A stretch of DNA of 64,000 nt from Rhizobium anhuiense (GTDB lineage Bacteria; Pseudomonadota; Alphaproteobacteria; Rhizobiales; Rhizobiaceae). The stretch is from NCBI RefSeq assembly GCF_003985145.1, contig NZ_ML133521.1, forward strand, positions 992,001-1,056,000, in the 5' to 3' direction. A program made the translations under genes and the position numbers. Shown here piece by piece: positions 1 through 8,047 of this stretch. The first letter of the stretch is position 1. Each line of letters starts with the position of its first letter. A model generated the notes under the pieces. It saw nothing but the letters and a program-made list of their open reading frames with translations. It searched no databases and had not been told where the DNA came from.

Positions 1-999
1 GACATGCGTGAGCGCGGACGCGAGGCCTGCACGCTGCTTCATGCGGCAATGGCAGGCGAGACGGCGCCGCGCCTGCTCATCGCCCGGCCGGCGATGCTGG
101 TCGGCTGTGACGACGGACGAACGACGCAGGACGGGCCGATGTGCCGGCTGCTGGAAGATGCAGCGCTGGAAATGATGACGCCGGGCATCCTCAACGTCTC
201 CGTCAACGCCGGTTTCACCGATGCCGATGTCTGGGCGGCAGGCCCGAGCGTTCTCGTAAATTACGACGCAAAGATCGTCTCCGCCGTCACGGCTCAAGCA
301 ACTGCCGACAGGATCTGCGCGCGGATATGGGACTTCCGCGACGACTGGGCCCGGCCGATCCCTCTCTGGGAGTGTATCGCCCGGCTGAAGGCGCACAAAT
401 CCACCGACAAGCCGGTCGTGGTGGCCGACTTCTCCGACAACCCGGGCTCAGGCGGCTATGGCGACAGCACGACATTGTTGTCTGCACTGCTTGACGCAGG
501 GCTGGGCAATATTGCTCTCGGTGTGCTCTACGACCCGGAGGCGGCTGACCTGCTGGCATCCGCAGGTGTCGACGCAGAATGCACGGTATTGCTCGGCGGC
601 AAGACGGATCCGAGCATGGGCGGTGGGCCGATCGAAGTCACTGGCACTGTTGCGGCCGTCTCCGATGGGGCCTTTACTTTTGAAGGACCGATGTTCACCG
701 GCCTTCCCGGCACGATCGGCCGCTCCGTTTCTTTCCGGGTCGGCGGGATAGAGGTGCTGATCGCATCTGAAAACCAACAGATGCTCGACGCCAACATCTT
801 CCGCGCGCTCGGCATCGAACCGACGGCGAAGGCGGTCCTGGCGGTGAAATCCATGCATCATTTCCGCGGCGCCTTCGCCCCGCTCGCAAGTGAGATCCTG
901 GTGACCGATGCCGGCGGATTATGCTCGCCGGATCTCACCCGCCGCAACTACCGCAATATTCGACGCCCAATTTTTCCACTGGATCCAATCAATGGCTGA
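1..999 (+). CDS. M81 family metallopeptidase (MlrC-like), C-terminal part, 5' end outside window
   Basis: The reading frame is open from base 1, so the start lies to the left. The visible 332 residues match the C-terminal half of the MlrC/M81 family (DUF1485 plus MlrC C-terminal domain), named after the linear-microcystin peptidase. The segment around residues 140-160, with VVVADFSDNPGSGGYGD, is the family's conserved Asp-rich stretch. Metal ligands in the N-terminal half are mostly outside the window. The stop overlaps the next gene's start by 8 bases (ATGGCTGA), so the two are translationally coupled. Rhizobia use such peptidases with ABC importers and amino-acid oxidases, so the substrate is probably a small modified peptide or amide rather than microcystin. 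The family call is firm and the substrate is unknown. Confidence 0.85.
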   Translation, partial: DMRERGREACTLLHAAMAGETAPRLLIARPAMLVGCDDGRTTQDGPMCRLLEDAALEMMTPGILNVSVNAGFTDADVWAAGPSVLVNYDAKIVSAVTAQATADRICARIWDFRDDWARPIPLWECIARLKAHKSTDKPVVVADFSDNPGSGGYGDSTTLLSALLDAGLGNIALGVLYDPEAADLLASAGVDAECTVLLGGKTDPSMGGGPIEVTGTVAAVSDGAFTFEGPMFTGLPGTIGRSVSFRVGGIEVLIASENQQMLDANIFRALGIEPTAKAVLAVKSMHHFRGAFAPLASEILVTDAGGLCSPDLTRRNYRNIRRPIFPLDPING

Positions 1000-2128
1000 A
1001 CATTTTGACATTGCCATCATCGGCGGCGGCATCGTCGGCGCCGCACTGGCACATACCATCGGCAATCGCCGTTCGGTCGTGCTGCTGGAGCGGGAGGAGG
1101 CATGGGGCTATCATTCCACCGGCCGCTCGGCGGCGGAATTCTCGCTGCGCTTCCAGTCCGAAGGCGCGGGGCGGCTGATCCGGGCGAGCGCCGGATTTCT
1201 CCAGACGCCTCCGGATGGGTTCTGCGACCTGCCGCTCATCCGGCCGCGCGGAAACCTCTGCATTGCCCAGGCCGAGAAGGCCGGGCATCTCCATCACATC
1301 TTCGAAGCCGAGCGCAACAAAAGCGCGCCCATGGCCCGGCCGCTTCAATTGCTCACGGTTGCCGATGCGCTGGCGCTGGTCCCGTTTCTCGACCCCGACT
1401 GGGTCGCGGCTGCGCTCTATGACCCGGATTGCTGGGACATCGAGGTCGACAGCCTGCTGCAGTCCTATCTGAAATCGGCGCGACACGCCGGGGCCGACCT
1501 GCGCCGCAACGCCGAGGTGACGGGCGCCCGAATGGAAGGATCGGCATGGCGGCTGGAGACGAACGGCGCCGATCTGCTGGCCACGACAGTGGTGAACGCG
1601 GCGGGCGGCTGGGCCGATCCCGTGGCGCTCCATTTCGGCGCGACGCCTCTCGGCCTGGTGCCTTATCGCCGAACCGCCATCACCGTGCCAGTTGAGGGTT
1701 ACGATGTTTCGGCCATGCCCGAAATCAACGAAATCGACGAGGATTTCTACTTCAAACCGGATGCGGGCCGCCTCCTGGTTAGTCCGGCGGATGAGACGCC
1801 GGTCACCCCGCATGACGCCTGGCCGGAAGAATTGGATATCGCCCAGGCGGCGCAGTATCTGAGCGACTGCACCAAGCTCGAAATCCATCGGATCTCCCAT
1901 AGTTGGGCGGGCCTGCGCACCTTCGCACCGGACCGGCTGCCGGTCATCGGTGCCTCAAAGCGGGCGCCGGGCTTCTTTTGGCTGGCCGGGCTCGGCGGGT
2001 TCGGTATTCAAAGTTCGCCAGCGGTCGCTGCGCTCGCGTCGTCGCTGCTTCTGGAAACCCCGATTCCGGCAGCCCTGCGTCAGGAGGGGATCACTGCAGA
2101 AACTTTCTCGCCGATCCGCTTTGAATAA
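992..2128 (+). CDS. FAD-dependent oxidoreductase, DAO family (D-amino-acid/glycine oxidase type)
   Basis: A protein of 378 residues that starts with the Rossmann dinucleotide motif FDIAIIGGGIVGAALAH at residues 4-20, followed by the DAO-family substrate domain. The C-terminal GLGGFGIQSSPAVA segment is the second FAD-contacting region of this family. I chose ATG 992 because the FAD motif follows directly; the in-frame start at 908 would add residues that belong to the upstream gene. It overlaps the M81 peptidase stop by 8 bases, suggesting that the peptidase releases an amino acid which this enzyme deaminates oxidatively. The family is clear; the substrate (D-amino acid, sarcosine-like or other amine) cannot be read from the sequence. 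Confidence 0.88.
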   Translation: MAEHFDIAIIGGGIVGAALAHTIGNRRSVVLLEREEAWGYHSTGRSAAEFSLRFQSEGAGRLIRASAGFLQTPPDGFCDLPLIRPRGNLCIAQAEKAGHLHHIFEAERNKSAPMARPLQLLTVADALALVPFLDPDWVAAALYDPDCWDIEVDSLLQSYLKSARHAGADLRRNAEVTGARMEGSAWRLETNGADLLATTVVNAAGGWADPVALHFGATPLGLVPYRRTAITVPVEGYDVSAMPEINEIDEDFYFKPDAGRLLVSPADETPVTPHDAWPEELDIAQAAQYLSDCTKLEIHRISHSWAGLRTFAPDRLPVIGASKRAPGFFWLAGLGGFGIQSSPAVAALASSLLLETPIPAALRQEGITAETFSPIRFE

Positions 2129-2140
2129 TGGGCTTATCGG

Positions 2141-2359
2141 CTAAGTCGTTCGTCCAAGGGTGGAAAGTGCGTCCTGTAGCCTGAGTGCTGCCAGTGCCTC
2201 GGTTGCCTCCTCGGGAGGCCAGCCCGCTTCCAGCGCCGCAGCGAGGACCAGCGATTCGGTTTGCAGCTCGAGCTTCTCATAAAGCGGCTCGATGGCTTCG
2301 CGCGCTGTGACAACATGCTGGTCAGGCGGGGTGATGGGTGTCGCGGCAACCGTAGGCAT
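2141..2359 (-). CDS. small orphan protein, 72 residues
   Basis: Not recognised. It encodes 72 residues rich in Ala, Glu and Leu, predicted mostly helical, with no signal peptide, membrane segment or cysteine. A strong ribosome site (GGAGGAGC, 5 bases before ATG) supports translation. It lies 60 bases downstream of the pirin gene on the same strand and may be co-transcribed with it. It converges on the FAD oxidoreductase gene with only 12 bases between the stops. The low-complexity N-terminus (TVAATPITPPDQ) followed by one helical domain could suit a small adaptor or regulator, but I assign no function. Confidence 0.5.
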   Translation of the reverse strand: MPTVAATPITPPDQHVVTAREAIEPLYEKLELQTESLVLAAALEAGWPPEEATEALAALRLQDALSTLGRTT

Positions 2360-2419
2360 GAAATGCTCCTCCTATTGAACGCTAAGGTTCGAAACCCGTT
2401 AGGGGCATCCTTGTTCCAT

Positions 2420-3265
2420 TTATATCGCCTTTTCGGTGTTCGAGCGGCGATGCGAAAGATGACGACGCCACATCTGGCGGAATTTCCTCCATCGCAGGAA
2501 CGCGCGAATGAGGATTGCCGGTGGGATCTTCTTGTGGTCGCCGACAGTTCCCTGCCTGGTGATCGCTGCGTTCGGATCGAGCAGAAACGCGACCAACATG
2601 CTTGCACTCTGCGCCTCTACTTCGAGCTTGTCATCCAATAAATGCAGCCCCTGCTCGCCTTCGGCGAATGTCTGCTTATCGGCGACGACACAACCGCTGA
2701 AGACATAGAAATAGAGGTCTCGGCCTTGCTTGCGCGGAAATTCCACCCTTGCGCCCGCGTCCAGCCGCATATCGAAGACGTCGATCGTGCTGCGGACATA
2801 GAAGGGCGCGCCCTCCGCTTCCGGCCCGACCAGGTGTCGCCAGGTGTTTGCCGCGGCAACTGGCACCGGTCCGTGTTGGACCTTCGGTTCGAGGTCGATG
2901 GCGCGAGGGCGAATGAGGATTTGCAGCATCCGCAGAGGCGGATCGGATGCCAGCGTTTCTTCGGAATGCCAAAAGCTTGCTCCGGCATTCATCACCATGA
3001 GATGGTCGCGGTCGATCACCAGTCGGCCTGCAGCCTTGTCGTCGTGACGCATGACGCCTTCGGGCACCCAGGAAATGATCTCGTCATTTCTATGCTCATG
3101 CATCGCGATCAGGCGACCGGGATCGAGGATGGATTCTACGATCATGGCGAGGGGGCCATGGCCGTGATCGGTCGGCTTCGGCGTCAACCAGCCCGGCATG
3201 TTGACGTGCGCGACGAAACCTCCCGCATCCCGCACCACGAAGGTTCGTTCGCCCTTGAGCAGCAT
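2420..3265 (-). CDS. pirin family protein (bicupin)
   Basis: A protein of 281 residues with the two-cupin layout of pirins. The N-terminal cupin shows the usual His/Glu metal-ligand region: MHEHRNDEIISWVPEG around residue 55 and MNAGASFWHSEE around residue 91. The RMLQILIRPRAIDLEPKVQH segment that follows is typical of the family. Bacterial pirins may act as quercetin dioxygenases or redox-linked regulators. I placed the start at 3265 because GGAGG lies 5 bases upstream; the longer in-frame start at 3310 has no ribosome site. The C-terminus is unusually basic (RAFLRWRKFRQMWRRHLSHRR), which is atypical for a plain pirin. The family is confident; the activity is unknown. Confidence 0.8.
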   Translation of the reverse strand: MLLKGERTFVVRDAGGFVAHVNMPGWLTPKPTDHGHGPLAMIVESILDPGRLIAMHEHRNDEIISWVPEGVMRHDDKAAGRLVIDRDHLMVMNAGASFWHSEETLASDPPLRMLQILIRPRAIDLEPKVQHGPVPVAAANTWRHLVGPEAEGAPFYVRSTIDVFDMRLDAGARVEFPRKQGRDLYFYVFSGCVVADKQTFAEGEQGLHLLDDKLEVEAQSASMLVAFLLDPNAAITRQGTVGDHKKIPPAILIRAFLRWRKFRQMWRRHLSHRRSNTEKAI

Positions 3266-3346
3266 CTCATCCTCCATGCAAGGCAATGATGACACTAGGC
3301 CATTAGCCATCTGCTGGAAGGGCGCGTCAGCGCATTCGTCCAGGCA

Positions 3347-3910
3347 TTATGATGGCTTGAGCGTCGCTCTCAGCTCGAGATAGCGTTCGGTCAATGTCGT
3401 CAAGGTGAAGGCTCTGTTGAGGCCACTCGGATTTGGCAACAACCAGACGACGGCGCCGGCAAATTCCTCGGCTTGCCGACCCCATTCGACATTGGCTCGA
3501 AGACTGATTGCCGCATATGCAGCCTTTCCAAGAAAGGCCAGATTGGCCGGCGCAAACGTTCGTATCTTGCTTTCCAGAGCAGGTGCTGCGCTGAGGTAAT
3601 CCTGCTTCTTAAGCTCGCCTGCGCTTTTCGTCGGGCGTGAAACCGCGGACGTCAGGCCACAGCCATATTGCAGCAACGCGCGCTCTTCATCTGCTCGCAG
3701 CAAGCGCGGCGTAAATCCAGCCAGATGCAAGACCCGCCAAAAACGGTTGCTCGGGTTCGAGAAATTATGTCCGTCGCGAACTGCGGACAGAGCCGGATTC
3801 AATCCGCAGAAAACCACGGAAAGGCCGGGCGCGAGGATTTCCGACAATCCGGTCCGTGGTATTGCAGGGTCGTCTGGACCATCGAGGTCCTCGGACGTGG
3901 CATCTGGCAT
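3347..3910 (-). CDS. mug: G/U mismatch-specific uracil-DNA glycosylase (Mug/TDG family)
   Basis: DNA repair enzyme that removes uracil or ethenocytosine opposite guanine. The Mug catalytic region is visible as VVFCGLNPALSAVRDGHNFSN (catalytic Asn in the GLNP motif), followed by NRFWRVLHLAGFTPR. The C-terminal wedge motif is LPNPSGLNR. With the start at 3910 the protein has 187 residues, near the usual 165-190. An in-frame GTG at 3997 would add about 29 residues with no homology to Mug and lacks a good ribosome site; the ATG at 3910 has only a weak one, so the start is uncertain. Genes on both sides are unrelated. Confidence 0.85.
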   Translation of the reverse strand: MPDATSEDLDGPDDPAIPRTGLSEILAPGLSVVFCGLNPALSAVRDGHNFSNPSNRFWRVLHLAGFTPRLLRADEERALLQYGCGLTSAVSRPTKSAGELKKQDYLSAAPALESKIRTFAPANLAFLGKAAYAAISLRANVEWGRQAEEFAGAVVWLLPNPSGLNRAFTLTTLTERYLELRATLKPS

Positions 3911-4091
3911 TGTAAAACCATTGTTCGGATTAAATGGGTCGCGTCGATCGAAACGAGCTTCATCAGCGCCATCAAGGAGGGCCGATCCGAGAGACACACG
4001 GTGCTAATCATCTTGCTGAAAATGCCGATGAATGGCCTTAGTGGCAATTTGAAAAATATCGGGCGCAATCGATTCTTTGACAGGATCCGCA

Positions 4092-4577
4092 ATGACCACC
4101 GAAGCAGCGCGTAATTCGCATCCCATCTATTTCATCGGTGCTTTTGCCACGGGTGGGCTCCTGACGTTCATGGTGCACTTCAACGGGGAATTGGCCCATT
4201 ATGGCAATCCCCTGTTCTCCTCCTGGACCGCTCATGGCACAGGCATCATCGCAGCCGTCATTCTTCTCTTGCTGGTCCACCGCCGGCGCAGGCCGACGGT
4301 GGGAAAAGCCCCCAACGCGCCTTGGTGGGCTTACTTCGGTGGGATATCCGGCGCGGCAACGGTCATTCTGACCTCGACCGCGGTCAACTCGCCGCTCGGG
4401 CTCTCCGGCACCTTGGCCTTGGGTTTGGCAGGCCAGGTCGCCTTCAGCGTTGCGGCCGACAGTTGGGGACTGTTCGGTCTGCCGAAGCGGCGTCCAGATA
4501 TGCGAGACATCGTAGCACTCGGCCTGGTCGTCACCGGGGGTGCGCTCATCATCCTGTTTGGACGAGGTGCGGCGTGA
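4092..4577 (+). CDS. DMT family transporter, DUF606/YdcZ type, first subunit
   Basis: An integral membrane protein of 161 residues with about five hydrophobic helices, starting at HPIYFIGAFATGGLLTF. It belongs to the DUF606 (YdcZ) branch of the drug/metabolite transporter superfamily. Half-size members like this usually work as pairs with a second half-size protein, and one follows directly: its GTG overlaps this TGA. The start at 4092 is preferred over the ATG at 4077 because AGGA lies 6 bases upstream and homology begins soon after. The substrate is unknown. Confidence 0.72.
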   Translation: MTTEAARNSHPIYFIGAFATGGLLTFMVHFNGELAHYGNPLFSSWTAHGTGIIAAVILLLLVHRRRRPTVGKAPNAPWWAYFGGISGAATVILTSTAVNSPLGLSGTLALGLAGQVAFSVAADSWGLFGLPKRRPDMRDIVALGLVVTGGALIILFGRGAA

Positions 4578-5014
4578 CACTATTCATTCTCCTGGCGTGC
4601 CTCGGCGGCGCGCTCGTCGGTCTCAGCCGCCAGCTCAATGGGCGGTTGAGCATATCCACCACGCCGCTGATCGCATCCTTCTGGAATCATGCCATAGGCT
4701 TTGCCGTTCTCACATGCCTCGGTCTCTTCGTCGGGGGCCTGCTTCCTGCAGGCGCCGCCGAGGCGCCTTGGTATGCCTATCTGGGCGGCTCCATCGGTGT
4801 TGTTTTTGTGGCGGCGGGCAGTTGGGCGATTGCGCGCATAGGCGCGGTCAATTCGGCTCTGCTGATCATCGGTGGCCAGATGGTGACAGGGGTGGCGCTT
4901 GATTATATCAGCGCCGTTCCAACGTCGTTTTGGGCGAACGCGACCGGAATCGTCCTCATCGTCGGCGGCATGATGGTCAGCCGGAGGCGACGCAAAGGCG
5001 ACGGCTCGCAATAA
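4574..5014 (+). CDS. DMT family transporter, DUF606/YdcZ type, second subunit
   Basis: A protein of 146 residues with five predicted transmembrane helices, starting MTLFILLACLGGALVGLSR. It is a second half-size DUF606 member. The start is GTG at 4574, which overlaps the previous gene's stop (GTGA), so the two are translationally coupled and presumably form a heteromeric exporter or importer. The conserved tail GVALDYISAVP...GIVLIVGGMMVSRRRR is usual for the family: last helix, then a positive cytoplasmic end. A hairpin at 5009-5037 follows the stop. Confidence 0.72.
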   Translation: MTLFILLACLGGALVGLSRQLNGRLSISTTPLIASFWNHAIGFAVLTCLGLFVGGLLPAGAAEAPWYAYLGGSIGVVFVAAGSWAIARIGAVNSALLIIGGQMVTGVALDYISAVPTSFWANATGIVLIVGGMMVSRRRRKGDGSQ

Positions 5015-5037
5015 CCAAGCGCTTCATGCGGTTATTG
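5009..5037. terminator. hairpin between convergent genes
   Basis: An inverted repeat CAATAACC ... GGTTATTG (8-base arms, 13-base loop) starts inside the DMT stop region and ends 18 bases before the stop of the convergent XRE gene. It is A+T-rich with no long T run, so it is a weak, possibly bidirectional terminator. Confidence 0.4.
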
Positions 5038-5054
5038 CCTGCCGATATGCCCAG

Positions 5055-5513
5055 CTATTCTCCGAGCGGAAGAGTGACGTCCGCTATGGAGGCGCCCAAT
5101 GTCACACCGTGACTTTCTGCCTGCGCCATCGCCTTCACCAATGCGATGACCGTTTCGCGGATATTGCGGTCGGCGATCTTCAGAAAGGCGCGATTCAGCA
5201 CCAATCCTTCCTTCGTTCGCAGGAATTCGGCGACCGGATCGGAATTCGCCGACAGATCCAGCCCTTGCAGCGTCAACGGCTCGGAATTCTCCTGTTCGAA
5301 AAAGAAACTTACCGAGGTGTGGAGCACATCGGCGATCCGCTGCAGGCGGCTCGCGCCGATGCGGTTGATGCCCTTCTCGTATTTCTGAACCTGCTGAAAG
5401 GTTACGCCGATCTGCTCGGCAAGCCGTTCCTGGCTCATCCCGAGCAACTGCCGACGCATTCTTATGCGCGCTCCGACATAGCTGTCTATTGCATTCGGTG
5501 TCTTGACATTCAT
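5055..5513 (-). CDS. XRE-family transcriptional regulator (PraR-like)
   Basis: A regulator of 152 residues. Residues 12-66 form a helix-turn-helix of the XRE/Cro type (VGARIRMRRQLLGMSQERLA, then GVTFQQVQKYEKGINRIGAS). A C-terminal helical tail of about 80 residues ends in an Ala-rich segment. The domain order and the QQVQKYEKG recognition helix resemble the rhizobial PraR and related biofilm or quorum-sensing regulators, but this could be any of several paralogues. It faces the MFS gene across a 353-base divergent gap containing a small inverted repeat (5592-5611). Confidence 0.8.
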   Translation of the reverse strand: MNVKTPNAIDSYVGARIRMRRQLLGMSQERLAEQIGVTFQQVQKYEKGINRIGASRLQRIADVLHTSVSFFFEQENSEPLTLQGLDLSANSDPVAEFLRTKEGLVLNRAFLKIADRNIRETVIALVKAMAQAESHGVTLGASIADVTLPLGE

Positions 5514-5866
5514 CGCGTGTTTTCAGCCTCGATCGCATTTTCAATCGGCGCAGCTGTAGTATTCCCCGCTTCGGTTTTCCATGGTTGTTTTCATATAGCG
5601 TACCCAATATGCGATGATCGCGACTGACTGTGATATGAAAGCCCCCGTCCGGAAAGACATAAAGCCACGCTGGAATCGGTCGACAAAAGGGCAAATCAAA
5701 CAAAAGCCGTACCAATCCCGATAAAACTGGGCTGTGATTGCCGCCCAGCTTACGCTAAATGCAATTCAGCGACCGCCGCTCGATAGTCTTCCCAGCCCCG
5801 ATCGCCTAAAATCCATCGAAAAAAGACGCGGCACGGCACCGACCGGCCTGTGCAGGAGGAATATTG
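5514..5866. other. 353-base divergent intergenic region
   Basis: No gene is visible. It separates the divergent XRE regulator and MFS genes and so must carry both promoters. The only clear element is an inverted repeat CATAT-N10-ATATG at 5592-5611, close to the XRE start, a candidate operator for that regulator. A strong ribosome site (AGGAGGA, 5854-5860) belongs to the MFS gene. Confidence 0.4.
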
Positions 5867-7069
5867 ATGGCAACGGTTGCCGAAGGCGCGCCCCGTTTCG
5901 AAAAAACAACGATGTCTATCCTCATGGCGGTCAGCTTCTGCCACATGCTGAACGACATCATGCAATCGCTGCTCGCCTCGCTCTATCCGCTGTTCAAGGC
6001 GAATTACGATCTCGATTTTGTGCAGATCGGCCTCCTCACCATGACGTTCCAGGTCACCGCTTCGCTGTTGCAGCCGCTGGTCGGCATTGTCACCGACCGC
6101 TGGCCGATGCCCTATTCGCTGCCGGTCGGCATGGCGAGCACCTTCTGCGGCCTCATCCTGCTCGGCAACGCCGGCAGTTTCGCGCTGCTGCTGGTTGCCG
6201 CAAGCCTGATCGGGTTTGGCTCAGCCGTCTTCCATCCGGAATCCTCGCGCGTCGCCCGTCTGGCCTCCGGCGGTCGCCACGGTTTCGCGCAGTCCTTCTT
6301 CCAGGTCGGCGGCAATGCCGGCCAGGCGATCGGTCCACTGCTCGCCGCCTTCATCGTGCTGCCGCTCGGGCAACACAGCGTCTCCTGGTTTGCCGCCATC
6401 GCCATGGTCGGCATGGTCGTGCTGAGCTGGGTGGGCACCTGGTACATGAGCCACCGACGTCAGAATGCCAGCAAACCGGCGGTGAGCCGGGCCCTGCCGC
6501 TGCCGCAGAACAGGGTCGTCTGGGCGCTGCTGATCCTCGTGCTGCTGACGGCGACGAAGAATGTCTACATGGCGAGCGTGTCGAGCTACTTTACCTTCTA
6601 TGTCATCGACAAGTTCGAGCTCAGCGTGCAGCAGGCACAGCTGATGCTCTTCCTGTTCCTCGGCTCGGTCGCCGTCGGCACATTCCTCGGTGGGCCGATC
6701 GGCGATCGCTTCGGTGCGCGGTTCGTCATCTGGTTCTCGATCCTGGGCGTCATTCCCTTCGCGCTCCTGCTTCCTTATGCGAATCTCCTCTGGACGGGCG
6801 TGCTCAGCATCGTCATCGGCCTGATCTTCGCTTCGGCCTTCTCGGCGATCGTCGTCTTCGCGCAGGAACTGGTGCCCGGGCGCGTCGGGCTGATTGCCGG
6901 CGTCTTCTTCGGCTTCGCCTTCGGGGCGGGGGGGCTTGGTGCTGCGCTGCTCGGCGATTTCGCCGATACCCACGGCATCGATTTCGTCTACCGGATCTGC
7001 TCCTACCTGCCGCTGCTCGGTCTCCTGACGGTCTTCCTTCCGCGCATACCCAAGCAGAAATCGGCCTAG
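5867..7069 (+). CDS. MFS transporter, fosmidomycin-resistance (Fsr) type
   Basis: A protein of 400 residues with 12 predicted transmembrane helices. The N-terminal HMLNDIMQSLLASLYPLFK segment, followed by the GLLTMTFQVTASLLQPLVG helix, is typical of the Fsr branch of the major facilitator superfamily (drug and small-molecule exporters). The family loop motif between helices 2 and 3 appears as GIVTDRWPMPYSLPVGM, and repeats as GGPIGDRFGARFVIW in the second half. Start: ATG 5867 with AGGAGGA 6 bases upstream; the TTG just before it is not needed. It lies upstream of, but is not obviously co-transcribed with, the FMN reductase gene (174-base gap). Confidence 0.85.
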   Translation: MATVAEGAPRFEKTTMSILMAVSFCHMLNDIMQSLLASLYPLFKANYDLDFVQIGLLTMTFQVTASLLQPLVGIVTDRWPMPYSLPVGMASTFCGLILLGNAGSFALLLVAASLIGFGSAVFHPESSRVARLASGGRHGFAQSFFQVGGNAGQAIGPLLAAFIVLPLGQHSVSWFAAIAMVGMVVLSWVGTWYMSHRRQNASKPAVSRALPLPQNRVVWALLILVLLTATKNVYMASVSSYFTFYVIDKFELSVQQAQLMLFLFLGSVAVGTFLGGPIGDRFGARFVIWFSILGVIPFALLLPYANLLWTGVLSIVIGLIFASAFSAIVVFAQELVPGRVGLIAGVFFGFAFGAGGLGAALLGDFADTHGIDFVYRICSYLPLLGLLTVFLPRIPKQKSA

Positions 7070-7243
7070 AGTATTCCGGCTCGACGCATCATGCGGTTCA
7101 CACGTCGCTATCGCGACAGGCACGAACGTATTTTTCTCCTCATATGGGGAAGAGGGATCACCATTCCTTTAATCCACTATTTTTATAGATAATATTCGTT
7201 GGAGAATGACATCGGTTTCGGCACGATATTGGAAGGAAATGGC

Positions 7244-7804
7244 ATGTCTGCTCACAAACTGGTCGGCCTTGCGGGTAGCTTCAACCGCCCCTCGAAGACC
7301 TTCGCGCTCGTCGAAAACGTTGCCGGCCTCGCCGGCGAGAAATACGGCTTCGACAACACCATCTACGACCTGACCGATGTCGGCCCCTCACTTGGCCAGG
7401 CGCTGCGGCGTGACGATCTCGACAGCCGTGCCAAGGAGGTCATAGACGACATCGTCAATGCCGACGTGCTGGTCATCGGAGCGCCAACGTACAAGGGCAG
7501 CTATCCCGGCCTCTTCAAGCATCTGATCGACCTGATCGACCCGCATGAGCTGCGCGCCAAGCCGATCATCATCACTGCGACCGGCGGCGGCGACCGGCAT
7601 GCGCTGATGGTCGAGCACCAGCTCCGTCCGCTCTTCGGTTTCTTCATGTCTCACACGCTGCCGACCGCCGTTTACGCGTCCGACCGTGACTTCACCGATT
7701 ACCGTGTCTCATCCGAACCGCTTTCCAAGCGGATCGGGGAGGTTATCGGTGAGCTCTCGGCCTTCTTTCCCAGCCGGAATCAGGCGCTTATCGCCGCCGA
7801 ATGA
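7244..7804 (+). CDS. msuE: NADPH-dependent FMN reductase, MsuE/SsuE type
   Basis: A flavodoxin-fold reductase of 186 residues. Residues 4-15 (KLVGLAGSFNRPSKT) form the FMN-phosphate loop, and ADVLVIGAPTYKGSYPGLFKHLIDL is the conserved second flavin-contact region. Such enzymes supply FMNH2 to two-component monooxygenases that cleave C-S bonds. That matches the NtaA-type monooxygenase at 10.7-12.1 kb and the importer in between. Start: ATG 7244 with GGAAGGA upstream. A strong terminator follows at 7824. The upstream 174-base gap contains an A+T-rich stretch near 7170-7195 that could hold the promoter. The msuE symbol is by similarity and context; sulfonate specificity is not proven. Confidence 0.75.
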   Translation: MSAHKLVGLAGSFNRPSKTFALVENVAGLAGEKYGFDNTIYDLTDVGPSLGQALRRDDLDSRAKEVIDDIVNADVLVIGAPTYKGSYPGLFKHLIDLIDPHELRAKPIIITATGGGDRHALMVEHQLRPLFGFFMSHTLPTAVYASDRDFTDYRVSSEPLSKRIGEVIGELSAFFPSRNQALIAAE

Positions 7805-7823
7805 AGAGTTAGGGATAGGCTTG

Positions 7824-7856
7824 AAACGGCGCCGCGGAGGCGCCGTTTTCGTTTTT
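7824..7856 (+). terminator. Rho-independent terminator after the FMN reductase gene
   Basis: AAACGGCGCC, loop GCGGA, GGCGCCGTTT, then CGTTTTT. A 10-base G+C-rich stem followed by T runs, 20 bases after the stop. This is the clearest intrinsic terminator in the window. Confidence 0.85.
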
Positions 7857-8047
7857 GGACCACCCTTCTCACGTCGTCATAATCCACAAATTTGATGGAA
7901 ATTTATCCTGCCGATACCAATGGCAGGGCAAGAGTTTTTCCGACCTTTCCTCCACATCGGACAATCGTGCTTCGCTACCGATGCGCGCATTTGCCATGAT
8001 CGGCCTGGTCGGGGCGCATGGCCTCACTCAGTCAGACGGGATATAAA

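Noticed and set aside
7857..8047. SAM or other riboswitch before the MetQ-like gene
   Set aside because: I looked for SAM-II-like blocks because of the methionine-type importer, but found only a short hairpin and no conserved aptamer sequence.
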